DNA of 64,000 nt, taken from positions 3,651,501 through 3,715,500 of the forward strand of contig NZ_CP087176.1 in the NCBI RefSeq assembly GCF_024748695.1. Reading direction: 5' to 3'. The notes under the pieces were generated by a model. It was not told where the DNA came from, made no database searches, and saw nothing but the letters and a program-made list of their open reading frames with translations. The stretch comes from Pseudomonas sp. B21-040. Lineage in GTDB: Bacteria; Pseudomonadota; Gammaproteobacteria; Pseudomonadales; Pseudomonadaceae. A program made the translations under genes and the position numbers. Below are positions 31,187 to 42,023 of the stretch, in pieces; position 1 is the first letter of the stretch; each line of letters opens with the position of its first letter.

Positions 31187-32116
31187 ATGAAAAGCACGGA
31201 CGGCCTGGTCTATGTCTCTCTGGCGCAATTGATGGAGCTGGAGTTCAAGGCCCGTGACTTGAGTTTTCTGGCGCGCCAGCCCCAGGGCAGCCTCCTCGCC
31301 GGCAACCATGCTTCGCGGCTGCGCGGTCGCGGGTTGAATTTCGACGAACTGCGCCGCTATCAACCGGGCGACGATTTGCGTCATCTGGACTGGCGAGCGT
31401 CACTGCGCACCGGCAAACCGGTGGTGCGAACCTTCACCGAAGAGCGTGACCGCCCCGCGTTGATTCTGGTCGACCAGCGCATGTCGATGTTCTTCGGCTC
31501 GCAACGCAGTTTTAAATCGGCGATTGCCGCTGAACTCGGCGCGCTGGCGGCGTGGATGACCTTCAACGCCGGTGACCGGGTCGGCGGTCTGGTCTTCAAT
31601 GACAAACGCATCGACAGCATCGCCCCGCTACGCAGTCGCAAACGCCTCGAGGCCTTTTGCAGCCGTATCGCCGAGCAGAATCAGCTGCTCAATGCCGCCA
31701 ACCCGGACGCCGAAGGTGAGGACCAACTCGACAAGGTCTTGCAACATTGCCTGGCGGTGGCCGGCCATGATCATTTGATCTGCATCGTCAGCGACTTTGC
31801 CGGCGCCGGTGAACGCACCTTGCAATTAATGCGGCAATTGGCGGCGCACAACGATGTGATCGCGATGCAGGTGTATGACCCCTTGGCGCTGAACCTGCCG
31901 AAAAACGGCCGTTTACTGGTGACCCAAGGCCAATTGCAGGTGGAACTGGCGGTCGAGCAACGCAGCGTGCATCAGCCGCTGGGGGATTTTCTCAGCGGTC
32001 GGCTCAAGGATGTCGCGACGTTGCTGCGTCGTAGCCAGGTGCCGCTGATGATGTTCAGTACCGCGACCGATGCGCAGGAACAGCTGCGAGCCGAACTCGG
32101 CAGAGGCCGGCGATGA
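31187..32116 (+). CDS. DUF58 domain protein
   Basis: 309 residues, cytoplasmic. The DUF58 signature RLRGRGLNFDELRRYQPGDD leads into IDWR-like HLDWRASLRTG and FTEERDRPALILVDQRMSM, the start of a VWA-like fold. The ATG with GAGG six bases upstream is preferred to the TTG two codons earlier. DUF58 proteins are standard partners of MoxR; their exact task is not known. It overlaps the next gene by ATGA. Confidence 0.92.
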   Translation: MKSTDGLVYVSLAQLMELEFKARDLSFLARQPQGSLLAGNHASRLRGRGLNFDELRRYQPGDDLRHLDWRASLRTGKPVVRTFTEERDRPALILVDQRMSMFFGSQRSFKSAIAAELGALAAWMTFNAGDRVGGLVFNDKRIDSIAPLRSRKRLEAFCSRIAEQNQLLNAANPDAEGEDQLDKVLQHCLAVAGHDHLICIVSDFAGAGERTLQLMRQLAAHNDVIAMQVYDPLALNLPKNGRLLVTQGQLQVELAVEQRSVHQPLGDFLSGRLKDVATLLRRSQVPLMMFSTATDAQEQLRAELGRGRR

Positions 32117-32601
32117 ATCCGAACATCCCGAGCATCGACCAACTGAAGGAAATCGCACTGCCGGCGCCGGTCAGTTATGCGCCGCAGACGTGGGGTTGGT
32201 GGGCGCTGCTCAGTGTGTTGGTGCTTGCCGTGTTGCTGGTCAGCGCACGGCGGTATTGGCAATGGCGCCGTGATCGTTATCGGCGTGAAGCGCTGGTGCG
32301 ACTGGCTGAACTGCAAAGCAGTGACGATCAACTGAGGGCCCTGCGCGAACTCCCGGAACTGCTCAAACGCGTCGCCCTGTCCATGCCCACTACATACCCT
32401 GTGGCAGCACTTGGGGGTGAGGACTGGCAAACGTTTTTGGTGCGCCACAGTCCGCAGCCCCTGCCGGCAGATTTCAGCCAGCAACTCGCGCAGTTGGCCT
32501 ATGCGCCGGACAGCACACTGCTGACGCTCAAGGAAGAACAGCGCGAGCGGCTGTTCAACACCAGCAAACGTTGGGTGGAGCAGCATCATGTGGCAGTTTG
32601 A
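32113..32601 (+). CDS. DUF4381 membrane protein
   Basis: 162 residues with one membrane helix (about 20-42, TWGWWALLSVLVLAVLLVSA) followed by a basic, then helical cytoplasmic part. This matches DUF4381, found between the DUF58 and VWA genes of moxR-bat operons. It starts within the DUF58 stop (ATGA) and overlaps the next gene by 14 bases. Function unknown; probably part of a membrane complex with the VWA proteins. Confidence 0.85.
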   Translation: MNPNIPSIDQLKEIALPAPVSYAPQTWGWWALLSVLVLAVLLVSARRYWQWRRDRYRREALVRLAELQSSDDQLRALRELPELLKRVALSMPTTYPVAALGGEDWQTFLVRHSPQPLPADFSQQLAQLAYAPDSTLLTLKEEQRERLFNTSKRWVEQHHVAV

Positions 32602-33580
32602 TTACCCTTGGCTGCTGATCCTTTTGCCACTGCCATGGTTGGCCTACCGCTTCCTGCCTGATTACCGCGAAGCCCGCAGCGCCGTGCGCGTGCCTTTTTT
32701 CAGCGCCATGAGCCGCGCGGTCGGTCAGGCACCGAGCCAGGCCGGGACACGCAGCAATCGCTGGCAACTGGTCTTGAACCTGATGGTCTGGGCATTGTTG
32801 TTGCTGGCGGCGGCTCGACCGGAACTGGTCGAAAAACCCATCGAACGCCAACAACCGGTGCGCGACCTGATGCTGGCCATCGACATTTCCCAATCGATGG
32901 AAACCAACGATTTCACCGACGCCAACGGGCAAAAAATCAATCGCCTGGCGGCGGTCAAGGAAGTGGTCCACAGCTTTATCGACAAACGTAAAGACGATCG
33001 CCTTGGCCTGATCGTGTTTGGCAGCGGCGCCTATCCGCAGGCACCGCTGACGCTGGATCACGCCAGTCTGTCGCTGTTGCTCGATGACACCGGCATTGGC
33101 ATGGCTGGCCCGAACACCGCGATTGGCGATGCGATCGGCTTGAGCTTGAAATTGCTTGAGCAGACGCATGAACCCGAGAAAGTGCTGATCCTGCTGACCG
33201 ACGGCAACGACACCAGCAGCGCGATTACCCCGGACCACGCCGCGGCCATGGCAGCCGCCAAAGGCGTGGTGATTCACACCATCGGTATCGGTGACCCGAA
33301 CGCCTCCGGAGAAGCCAAGGTCAACCTGCAAGGTTTGCAGCAAATCGCCGAAGCCACGGGCGGCAAGTTCTTTCGCGCCGAGGACCGCAATGCGTTGAAT
33401 CAGGTGTACAGCACCCTCGACAAACTGACCCCACACCAGGTTAAAACCCTCAGTCATCAGCCGAAAAAGGATTTGTTCTGGTGGCCACTGGGGGCCGCTA
33501 TCGGTTTGCTCGCGCTCTACCATTTGGGCGCCCTGCTCCGGCCTCATTTGATGCTCGCGCGCCAGCGGCAGGAGGGGTGA
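32588..33580 (+). CDS. VWA-domain membrane protein, BatA/BatB-like
   Basis: 330 residues. Membrane helices lie at about 8-24 and 60-78 and near the C-terminus (about 300-318). The VWA domain between them has the MIDAS motif DISQS (in LMLAIDISQSMETNDF), then a Thr and the LLTDGNDTSS Asp. The metal site is complete. VWA proteins of this type are the substrate-binding partners of MoxR ATPases. The start overlaps the DUF4381 gene. Confidence 0.92.
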   Translation: MWQFDYPWLLILLPLPWLAYRFLPDYREARSAVRVPFFSAMSRAVGQAPSQAGTRSNRWQLVLNLMVWALLLLAAARPELVEKPIERQQPVRDLMLAIDISQSMETNDFTDANGQKINRLAAVKEVVHSFIDKRKDDRLGLIVFGSGAYPQAPLTLDHASLSLLLDDTGIGMAGPNTAIGDAIGLSLKLLEQTHEPEKVLILLTDGNDTSSAITPDHAAAMAAAKGVVIHTIGIGDPNASGEAKVNLQGLQQIAEATGGKFFRAEDRNALNQVYSTLDKLTPHQVKTLSHQPKKDLFWWPLGAAIGLLALYHLGALLRPHLMLARQRQEG

Positions 33581-35161
33581 GTGGATATAAACCTCAGCGA
33601 GTTCCATTTCCTGCGCCCACTGTGGCTGTTGCTGGTGCCGTTCGGCGCCTTGTTGCCCTGGCTCTGGCGGCGCAGCCGTGACGTACAGCGGCGCTTGCGC
33701 AGCAATATTGCCGAACACTTGCTGCCGCACCTGCTGATAACGCCACAGGACCAACAACGTTTGCGCCCCGTGCATCTGGTGTGCGCAGTGTTGGTGCTGG
33801 GTGCCCTCGCGGCGGCCGGCCCCACCTGGGAGCAGGACCGTCCGGACTTTCTGGAAAACCGCGCGCCGCTGATCATCGCCATCGACCTGTCGCCCTCCAT
33901 GGACGCCACGGATGTGCAGCCCAGTCGACTGGAAGCGGCCAAACACAAACTGCACGACCTGATCCAGCGCCGAGCGGGGTCACGCAGTGGTTTGATCGCG
34001 TATGCCGGCAGCGCCCATCTGGTGCTGCCGCCGACCGACGACCCCGAACTGCTCAACACCTTCATCCAGGCCCTGAGTACAGACCTGATCGCCAAACAGG
34101 GCAAAGACGTCGGCGCGGTCATCGAGCAAGCCAAACGGCTGCTGGCTGCCGACAAAAGCCCGGGCACGCTGTTGCTGATCACAGACGGCGCCGATACATC
34201 ACAACTTGGCGGTCTCGATAAGCAATTGAACGATAGCCCGCTGCAAGTGCTGATTCTGGCGGTCGGCAGTGCAGACGGCGGGATCATCCATGACGCCAAT
34301 GGCCAACCGCGCACCGACAGTAATGGTCGCCCGGTGTTGGGCAGTTTTGATCAGGCGGCGCTCGAAAAGCTGGCTTCCGCAGTCGACGCGCCGTTGGGCA
34401 GCCTGACGCTCAATGACGATGACCTGCAATGGATTGAGCTGCACGCCCAGCAGCATTTCCAGGCTGCCAGCGATGAACAGCGCGAACTGCACTGGAAAGA
34501 CGCCGGTTATTGGTTGTGCTGGCCGTTGCTGCTGATCGGGTTGTTCAGCGTGCGCCGGGGCTGGAGCCTGAACTGGATGGCAGGCCTGTTATTGGCACTG
34601 GGCATTGGCTGGCAACCGGCTCCCGCCGAAGCCAACGCGTTGACCGATGCGTTTTTCACCCCCGACCAGCAAGGTCGCTGGGCGTTCGAGCACGAACATT
34701 TCCCGCAAGCCGCCGCGCATTTTGTCGACCCCTACTGGAAAGGTATCGCTGCCTACAACGCGGCGGATTTCGACCTGGCACTGGCCAGTTTTGCGCGACT
34801 GGAAACGCCGCAAGCGTACTTCTACCTGGGCAATATTTACGTGCGTCGTTTCAAGTTTGATCAGGCGATTGCGGCGTACACCCAGGCGCTGAAGTTGCAG
34901 CCGCAATTCCCCGAGGCCACGGCCAATCTGGCGTTGGCGATTGCCTTGCAGAAAGACACCGACAGCGCCGCGCAGAATGCACCCGAGGTCAAGCCGGACG
35001 AAATCAAAATGGACAAGGCGCCGGGCAAGGGCCAGAGCAAAGCCGTGCAGACCGAGCAAGCAACGTCCGATGCACAGTGGCTGGAAAACCTGAGCACTTC
35101 ACCGGCGAAGTTCCTGAAGCAGAAGTTCAGTTTGCAGGATCAGGCGGGGGGCAAACCATGA
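33581..35161 (+). CDS. VWA-TPR fusion protein, BatB/BatC-like
   Basis: 526 residues from a GTG start with GGAGGGG just upstream. Two membrane helices at the N-terminus (about 12-28, 60-78) precede a VWA domain with an intact MIDAS ([15 protein letters not shown]). Two further helices (about 305-350) and a periplasmic TPR region follow ([20 protein letters not shown] and continuation, about 405-455), ending in a charged low-complexity tail. In Bacteroides the VWA and TPR parts are separate BatB and BatC; the fusion is common in proteobacteria. Overlaps batD by ATGA. Confidence 0.92.
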   Translation: MDINLSEFHFLRPLWLLLVPFGALLPWLWRRSRDVQRRLRSNIAEHLLPHLLITPQDQQRLRPVHLVCAVLVLGALAAAGPTWEQDRPDFLENRAPLIIAIDLSPSMDATDVQPSRLEAAKHKLHDLIQRRAGSRSGLIAYAGSAHLVLPPTDDPELLNTFIQALSTDLIAKQGKDVGAVIEQAKRLLAADKSPGTLLLITDGADTSQLGGLDKQLNDSPLQVLILAVGSADGGIIHDANGQPRTDSNGRPVLGSFDQAALEKLASAVDAPLGSLTLNDDDLQWIELHAQQHFQAASDEQRELHWKDAGYWLCWPLLLIGLFSVRRGWSLNWMAGLLLALGIGWQPAPAEANALTDAFFTPDQQGRWAFEHEHFPQAAAHFVDPYWKGIAAYNAADFDLALASFARLETPQAYFYLGNIYVRRFKFDQAIAAYTQALKLQPQFPEATANLALAIALQKDTDSAAQNAPEVKPDEIKMDKAPGKGQSKAVQTEQATSDAQWLENLSTSPAKFLKQKFSLQDQAGGKP

Positions 35162-36473
35162 GTCTTTCGATAGACCGTGTCGTGGCCCTGCTCCTTTGCC
35201 TGTTCACCACCGCGGCATTGGCCGCTGAACCCGAGCTGAAAGTCCAGGTGTCGCTGCAGCCCACAAAAGACGTCATGGTCGGCAGCCTCGTCGAACTGCA
35301 ACTCGACGTCTACACCGACAGCTGGTTCACCGAAGCCCCCACCCTGCCCGACCTGAAGCTGTCCGGCGCACTGGTCATGCCGCCGGACGGTCATGCCGAA
35401 CACCTCAATCAGACGCTCGACGGCAAGTCATTGAGCGGCATGCGCTACCGCTACCGGATCACCCCCAATCTCGCTCAGGGCTTCGACATACCCGCGCTGA
35501 CCGTGCGGGCCACACCCGGTCAGGCCACCACCGAACTCAGCGCCCAAAGCCAGCCCTTGCACTTCGACGCCGCGCAACCGCCAGGGTTTGAACCCGGCGA
35601 ACCGGTATTGGTCGCGCAAGGGCTGCGCTTTACGCAAAAAATCGTCAACTCGGCGACGCCCCTCAAAGTCGGCGACAGCGTTACCCGGGAATTGACGTTG
35701 CAAGCCGATGGCGCCCTGGCGATGTCCTTGCCGACGCCATCACTGAGTGATGTCAACGGTCTGAGCCGTTACCCGAAAGCCCCCCAGATCAGCAACCTCG
35801 GTGACGGTCGGGGCAATTTCAGCGGTGGCCAGCGCATCGACACCGTGACCTACCGGATCGACACCGATGGCTCGCACAGCTTGCCGCCAATCTCATTGAA
35901 ATGGTGGGATGCCGGCACCCGCCAGGCCCGTACCGCCCAAGTCCCGGCGGTCACCTTCCAGGCCACCGCCAACAGCGCTTATCGCCCGGTGTTTTCAATT
36001 ACCGCAGACCTGAAAAAACTCGGTCAGCCCAGTCGCCTGTACCTCTCCGGGCATTGGCTGGCATTGATTGCACTGCTGCTGGCCATTGCCGTGCTCGGCT
36101 GGTTTATCCGCCCGCCCATCCACCGTGCCTACCTTGATGTCCAGGCCCGGCGCCGTGCCCGGCACGCCGTTTGGCTGGCGTCCGCCGACTACGCCTGGCG
36201 GCAGATTCCGGCGCAGATCGACGGCCAACCTGCCCAATTGAGCGCGCTGTATCTGTGGGCCAGGCGGCGGCGCATGGGACTGAAGCTGAGCGCTCTAGGA
36301 CCGCGCCTGCAGGACTTTTTGCGCGCCTGTTATGGCAGTGAATCGGCCAAAGATCAGGCGTTGCACCAACTCAAGCAATCCTTGACTACGCTGAACAGTC
36401 AGGCTGCGCCCAACAAGACACCTGCCGCGCCGGCATTACGGCCACTCAACCCCGTTCACGAGAAGGAATTCCC

Positions 36474-36477
<4 letters not shown>
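35158..36477 (+). CDS. BatD-like periplasmic/membrane protein
   Basis: 439 residues. Signal peptide about 1-22 ([16 protein letters not shown]), a large periplasmic beta-rich region with BatD-type repeats, one membrane helix (about 300-322, [18 protein letters not shown]) and a cytoplasmic helical tail. The start ATGAGTCTTTCG overlaps the stop of the preceding gene; an upstream in-frame ATG lies inside that gene and would spoil the signal peptide. BatD closes the standard set of Bat proteins. Confidence 0.88.
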
Positions 36478-37502
<1,025 letters not shown>

Positions 37503-37574
37503 AAAGCGTGACGCAGGACTGCAATAAACGTTTGTCGCATTAGGCGGCGCAAGTCAGAAAAAGGAGCAAGTCAG

Positions 37575-39164
37575 ATGACTCGCATACACAAGTGGCTACC
37601 GAAACTCGCCCTCGTGGCAGCCTCGGTGATGGCGATTTCGGCAACAGCCGGGGCCGCTGAAAAACCCAACATCCTGGTGATCTTTGGCGATGACATCGGC
37701 CAGACCAACATCAGCGCCTATTCCATGGGTGTGGTCGGGTACAAGACTCCCAATATCGACCGCATTGCCAAAGAAGGCATGATGTTCACCGACTACTATG
37801 CGGAGAACAGCTGCACGGCAGGACGGTCATCCTTTATCACGGGTCAGACGCCGCTGCGTACCGGTCTGTCGAAAGTTGGCGCGCCGGGTGCACCCGTGGG
37901 CCTGCAAAAACGCGACATCACCATCGCCCAGGCACTCAAATCCCAAGGTTATGCGACCGGCCAGTTCGGCAAGAACCACTTGGGCGACAAGGACGAATAC
38001 CTGCCGACCAACCACGGTTTCGATGAATTCTTCGGCAACCTGTACCACCTCAATGCCGAAGAAGAACCTGAACGCCCGTATTGGCCCAAGGACGACCCTG
38101 CGTTCCTCAAGTCATACGCTCCGCGTGGTGTGATCCACAGCTTTGCCGACGGCAAGATCGAAGACACCGGCGCATTGACCACCAAGCGCATGGAAACCAT
38201 CGACGACGAGACCACCGCCGCCGCCCAAGCGTTCATCGAGAAGCAGGTCAAGGCAGACAAACCGTTCTTCGTCTGGATGAATACCACCCGCATGCACTTG
38301 TTCACCCACGTGCGCGAGTCGATGAAGGGCCAGAGCGGCATGCCCGGCAACGACTATGCGGACGGCATGCTTGAGCACGACGGCGACGTCGGCAAACTGC
38401 TGAAAACCCTCGATGACCTGAAAGTCACCGACAACACCATCGTCGTCTATACCACCGACAACGGCCCGAACCAGTTCTCCTGGCCGGATGCGGCGACCAC
38501 ACCGTTCCGTAACGAGAAGAACTCCAACTGGGAAGGCGCCTACCGGGTGCCGGCGATTGTTCGCTGGCCAGGCAAGATCAAGGCCGGTGAAGTCTCCAAC
38601 GAGATGTTCTCGGGCCTGGACTGGTTCCCGACCCTGCTGGCAGTCGCCGGTGAAGACAGCGTAAAAGACAAGCTGCTCAAAGGCTGGGCGCCGGTAGCGG
38701 GTGGCACCAACTTCAAGGTGCACCTGGACGGCTACAACCAACTGCCTTACCTGACCGGCCAACAGCCTAAGGGCGAGCGCAAGGAGTTCTACTACTTCAA
38801 CGACGACGGTTTGCTGGTGTCGATGCGTTTCGACAACTGGAAAGCGGTGTTCTGCGAACAACGTGCACCAGGCGGTTTCAAGGTGTGGAGTGAGCCGTTT
38901 GTGTGCCTGCGGGTGCCAAAAATCTTCAACCTGAGAATGGACCCGTATGAACGCGCCGATGTGGTTTCCGATCAGTATTACGATTGGCTGACCAAAAACG
39001 TCTATCTGGCGGCCGTGGCCACGGGTAAAGCGGCGGTGTTCCTCCAGACCTTTATCGACTATCCGCCAAGCCAGAAACCGGCCAGCTTCAGCGTTGACCA
39101 GATTCGTGCTGCGGTAGACGCCAAAATCGCTGAAAAAATGAAAGCTGCACCGGCTGCACAGTAG
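37575..39164 (+). CDS. Secreted arylsulfatase-family enzyme
   Basis: 529 residues with a signal peptide (about 1-28, ending ATAGAA). Sulfatase features are the metal ligands in FGDDIGQ (Asp39/40), the active-site motif CTAGR (Cys80 to Arg84, then SSFITGQ), GKNHLGD and TTDNGPNQ. Cys80 must be oxidised to formylglycine for activity. The motif is CxAxR rather than the CxPxR preferred by aerobic formylglycine-generating enzyme, and no such maturase is encoded in the window. It follows the HAD gene by 72 bases, with a terminator-like hairpin after it, so it is likely the last gene of the MoxR/Bat operon. It may hydrolyse sulfate, or possibly phosphonate, esters. Confidence 0.9.
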   Translation: MTRIHKWLPKLALVAASVMAISATAGAAEKPNILVIFGDDIGQTNISAYSMGVVGYKTPNIDRIAKEGMMFTDYYAENSCTAGRSSFITGQTPLRTGLSKVGAPGAPVGLQKRDITIAQALKSQGYATGQFGKNHLGDKDEYLPTNHGFDEFFGNLYHLNAEEEPERPYWPKDDPAFLKSYAPRGVIHSFADGKIEDTGALTTKRMETIDDETTAAAQAFIEKQVKADKPFFVWMNTTRMHLFTHVRESMKGQSGMPGNDYADGMLEHDGDVGKLLKTLDDLKVTDNTIVVYTTDNGPNQFSWPDAATTPFRNEKNSNWEGAYRVPAIVRWPGKIKAGEVSNEMFSGLDWFPTLLAVAGEDSVKDKLLKGWAPVAGGTNFKVHLDGYNQLPYLTGQQPKGERKEFYYFNDDGLLVSMRFDNWKAVFCEQRAPGGFKVWSEPFVCLRVPKIFNLRMDPYERADVVSDQYYDWLTKNVYLAAVATGKAAVFLQTFIDYPPSQKPASFSVDQIRAAVDAKIAEKMKAAPAAQ

Positions 39165-39177
39165 AACCGCGTGACTG

Positions 39178-39208
39178 CCGCTCGCCTTTACCGGCGAGCG
39201 GCCCTATT
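39178..39208 (+). terminator. Terminator after the sulfatase gene
   Basis: Perfect 9-bp stem CCGCTCGCC/GGCGAGCGG (39178-39186 and 39193-39201), 6-base loop, followed by CCCTATTTTG. It lies 14 bases after the stop. Confidence 0.7.
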
Positions 39209-39226
39209 TTGTGTGAACACAACCCT

Positions 39227-39355
39227 GTAGCAGCTGCCGAAGGCTGCGTTCGAGGACGAAGTCCTCGTCAAACATGCGCCTCGGCCTATCTGACACACCG
39301 AGTGGTCCGGATTACCACTGCTGCGCAGCGGGACGCCGCCTTCGGCAGCTGCTAC
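39227..39355. repeat. Dispersed palindrome, type A, copy 3 (short)
   Basis: GTAGCAGCTGCCGAAGGCTG at the left and the inverse at the right. The centre is shorter and more diverged than in the other copies. It separates the sulfatase operon from the next group of genes. Confidence 0.8.
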
Positions 39356-39404
39356 GGGGTGTTGTGTTCATCGTCAGAAGATGTTTTGCACAAGGCAATC
39401 CGCA

Positions 39405-41927
39405 ATGTCCTCACGTGTCGCCAGCAAGTCGTCGGCCATACCTGCCCCGCAAACCGCCACCTCCCCGGCCCTGCTGATTCCAGCATTGCTGCTGTTCGTC
39501 TCGGGCGCGGCGGCGCTGGTGTACCAGGTGCTGTGGATCAAGCAACTGTCGTTGGTCGTCGGCGTTGAGGTGTACGCCATCACCACCGGCATCAGCGCCT
39601 TTTTTGCCGGGCTGGCGCTGGGGGGATTGCTGTTCGGGCGCTGGGCTGATCGCTTGCAGCAACCGGTGTTGTTGTATGCCGGGCTTGAAGTGCTGGTGGC
39701 GGTACTGGGCGTTGGCGCGACCTTTGCCATGAGCATGGCGGCCAGTCCTTTTGCCTGGCTGGAACAGCACATCGGATTGCTGGCCTGGGTGTTGCCCTTT
39801 GCGCTGGTGGGCATTCCCGCGCTGTTGATGGGCGGCACGCTGCCGGTGCTGGTGCGCTCGTTGGCCAGCGACCCGCACCATTTGAGCAAGGCTGGCGGAC
39901 AACTCTATGCCGCCAATACCGCGGGCGCGATTGCCGGCACCTTGCTTGCTGCCTTCGTGTTGATCGCCACCCTCGGCGTGCGCGGCAGTGCCCTCGCCGC
40001 CGCCATGCTGAACCTGCTGGCCGCCGCCGGTGCCCTGTGGTTTCAACGCCAGCGCCCGGCAGTGGTCCAGGAGCCGACCTGGCATCACGAACACAAAGCG
40101 CCGGATCGCCTGGCCCTGTGGCTGTATTCCATCGCAGGCGGGGTGGCACTGGGTTACGAAGTGGTCTGGTCGCAATCCATCGTGCAATTCATGAGCACCC
40201 GCACCTACGCCTTTGCCGTGGTGTTGGCGACGTACCTCACGGGGTTGTTCATCGGCAGCGCGCTGCTGGCCCGTCGGGTTGATCGTATTCGCGATCCATG
40301 GGGCATATTTGGCTTGCTGATCGCCGGGGCCGGCTTGATCGCATTGCTGGAAGTGGCGTTTCTCGGGCGCTGGCTGGTGTTCTTGCAATCCCAGGCCGAA
40401 ACCGCCGCGCTGGCGATGGGCGGCAGCGAATTGCTGGGCATGAGCGCACGGTTTGCCATGGCCGCGCTGAGCATCGTGTTTGTCCCGACCTTGCTGTTGG
40501 GGGCGGCGTTTCCTTTGGCGCTGCGATTGAGTGTCGGCCCTGAGCGCATCGGTCGGGATGTGGGCGCCGTGGTGGCGTTCAACACCCTGGGTGGGATCGT
40601 CGGCGTGATGCTCTGCGGGTTCTTGCTGATTCCGCTGCTGGGGCTGGTGCGAACCTTGGGACTGTTGGCGATTGTGGCAGCAGGGATCGGCTATTTCGCC
40701 GTGCGCAAGGGCCATCACGTCAAGAAAGGCCGGCGTCAGGCGGTAGTCGCCATCAGTTTGCTGTCCGTGGTGGTGGCGATTTTTATCCCGGTCGACAAAC
40801 TCGCCAGCCTGCTGCCCGGCGCCCGCAACGGCACGTTGGCGTTCTATGAAGAAGGACGCGGCGGCACCGTCGCCGTGGTCACGCAGGGCAAGGGTCAGAA
40901 GAGCTTTCAGCGCTTGTATATCCAGGGCGTGTCGAACACCGGTGACGCCATGCCATCGCTGCGCTACATGCGGATTCAGGCGCTGCTGCCACTGCTGATC
41001 CATAACGGCGAACCGCACTCGGCGCTGGTGATCGGTTTCGGCACTGGCATTACCGCAGGCGCCCTGACCCGCTATCCGGGCCTTGAACACCGTGTGGTCG
41101 CGGAGTTGCTACCGTCGGTGGTCAAAGCCGCGCCGTTGTTCAAAGGCAACTTCAATGCCGCTGCCGATCCGACGGTCGATGTTCGCCTGCGCGACGGTCG
41201 CCAGGAGCTGCTGCGCAGTGCGCAGCGCTACGACCTGATCACTCTCGAACCGCCACCGCCCTCCGCCGCTGGCGTCGTGAACCTGTATTCGCGCGACTTC
41301 TACCAATTGGCCGCCAGTCGCCTGGAGACACAGGGCCTGGTCGCGCAATGGCTGCCACTGCCGACGCAGAACATCGACGATTCGCGTTCGCTGGTGCGCA
41401 GCTTTCTCGATGTATTCCCCTACGCCACGCTGTGGACCAGCGAATTCCACGAAATGCTGCTGGTGGGCTCGATGGAGCCGATCGAACTGGACGCCGCAAA
41501 AATCAGCCAGCGCTTCCAGCAGGACACCGTGCGCAGTACGTTGCAAGACGTGGGCATCGGTTCGGCGCCGGCCTTGATGGCGACCTGGGTGACCGATCGC
41601 GCCGGGCTCGAACGCTTCGCAGGCGATGCCCTGGCGGTGACCGATGATCAACCACGGATCGAATACGCCCCCTGGGTGCGCGCCAAGGAAATCAGCCGCG
41701 TGCTGCCGGCGTTGCTGAATTTGCGCCTGCCACCGCCGCTGCTCAATGCCGATGCCGGTTTCATCGAGCGCATGAATGCCCATCAGCAGCGCCTGATGCA
41801 GTTCTATCGGGCGAGCCTGCACGCCTATGACGGTGACCGCGACGCCTGGGCCAGGGACATCCGTGAAGTGATGATGGGTGATGGCGGCAATCCGTATTAC
41901 CGCTGGTTTGTCGGTGACGGGACATAA
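39405..41927 (+). CDS. Membrane protein with spermidine-synthase-like domain (MFS-SpeE fusion)
   Basis: 840 residues. The first ~460 hold about twelve hydrophobic helices (for example LLIPALLLFVSGAAALVYQV). The C-terminal part is a class I methyltransferase-fold, SpeE-like domain with the nucleotide-binding loop VIGFGTGITAG (about 542-552). The expected acidic catalytic motif of true spermidine synthases is replaced by LITLEPPPPSAAG (about 611), so aminopropyl transfer is doubtful. The ATG with AAGG nine bases upstream was chosen; an in-frame ATG eight codons earlier is weaker. Proteins of this fused type are widespread and uncharacterised. Confidence 0.85.
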   Translation: MSSRVASKSSAIPAPQTATSPALLIPALLLFVSGAAALVYQVLWIKQLSLVVGVEVYAITTGISAFFAGLALGGLLFGRWADRLQQPVLLYAGLEVLVAVLGVGATFAMSMAASPFAWLEQHIGLLAWVLPFALVGIPALLMGGTLPVLVRSLASDPHHLSKAGGQLYAANTAGAIAGTLLAAFVLIATLGVRGSALAAAMLNLLAAAGALWFQRQRPAVVQEPTWHHEHKAPDRLALWLYSIAGGVALGYEVVWSQSIVQFMSTRTYAFAVVLATYLTGLFIGSALLARRVDRIRDPWGIFGLLIAGAGLIALLEVAFLGRWLVFLQSQAETAALAMGGSELLGMSARFAMAALSIVFVPTLLLGAAFPLALRLSVGPERIGRDVGAVVAFNTLGGIVGVMLCGFLLIPLLGLVRTLGLLAIVAAGIGYFAVRKGHHVKKGRRQAVVAISLLSVVVAIFIPVDKLASLLPGARNGTLAFYEEGRGGTVAVVTQGKGQKSFQRLYIQGVSNTGDAMPSLRYMRIQALLPLLIHNGEPHSALVIGFGTGITAGALTRYPGLEHRVVAELLPSVVKAAPLFKGNFNAAADPTVDVRLRDGRQELLRSAQRYDLITLEPPPPSAAGVVNLYSRDFYQLAASRLETQGLVAQWLPLPTQNIDDSRSLVRSFLDVFPYATLWTSEFHEMLLVGSMEPIELDAAKISQRFQQDTVRSTLQDVGIGSAPALMATWVTDRAGLERFAGDALAVTDDQPRIEYAPWVRAKEISRVLPALLNLRLPPPLLNADAGFIERMNAHQQRLMQFYRASLHAYDGDRDAWARDIREVMMGDGGNPYYRWFVGDGT

Positions 41928-42023
41928 GACTCGAGGACATTTCGACGCGAAACAGGTAGGGTGCGCAAAATCAAATGGCCATCACTGAATCGCGTCGCAG
42001 GTTTTCATGGAGTTGCACCCACA

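Noticed and set aside
39411..41090. 559-codon minus-strand frame opposite the SpeE-like fusion gene
   Set aside because: Low-complexity Gln/His/Arg composition and no ribosome site; it mirrors a well-supported membrane protein gene.
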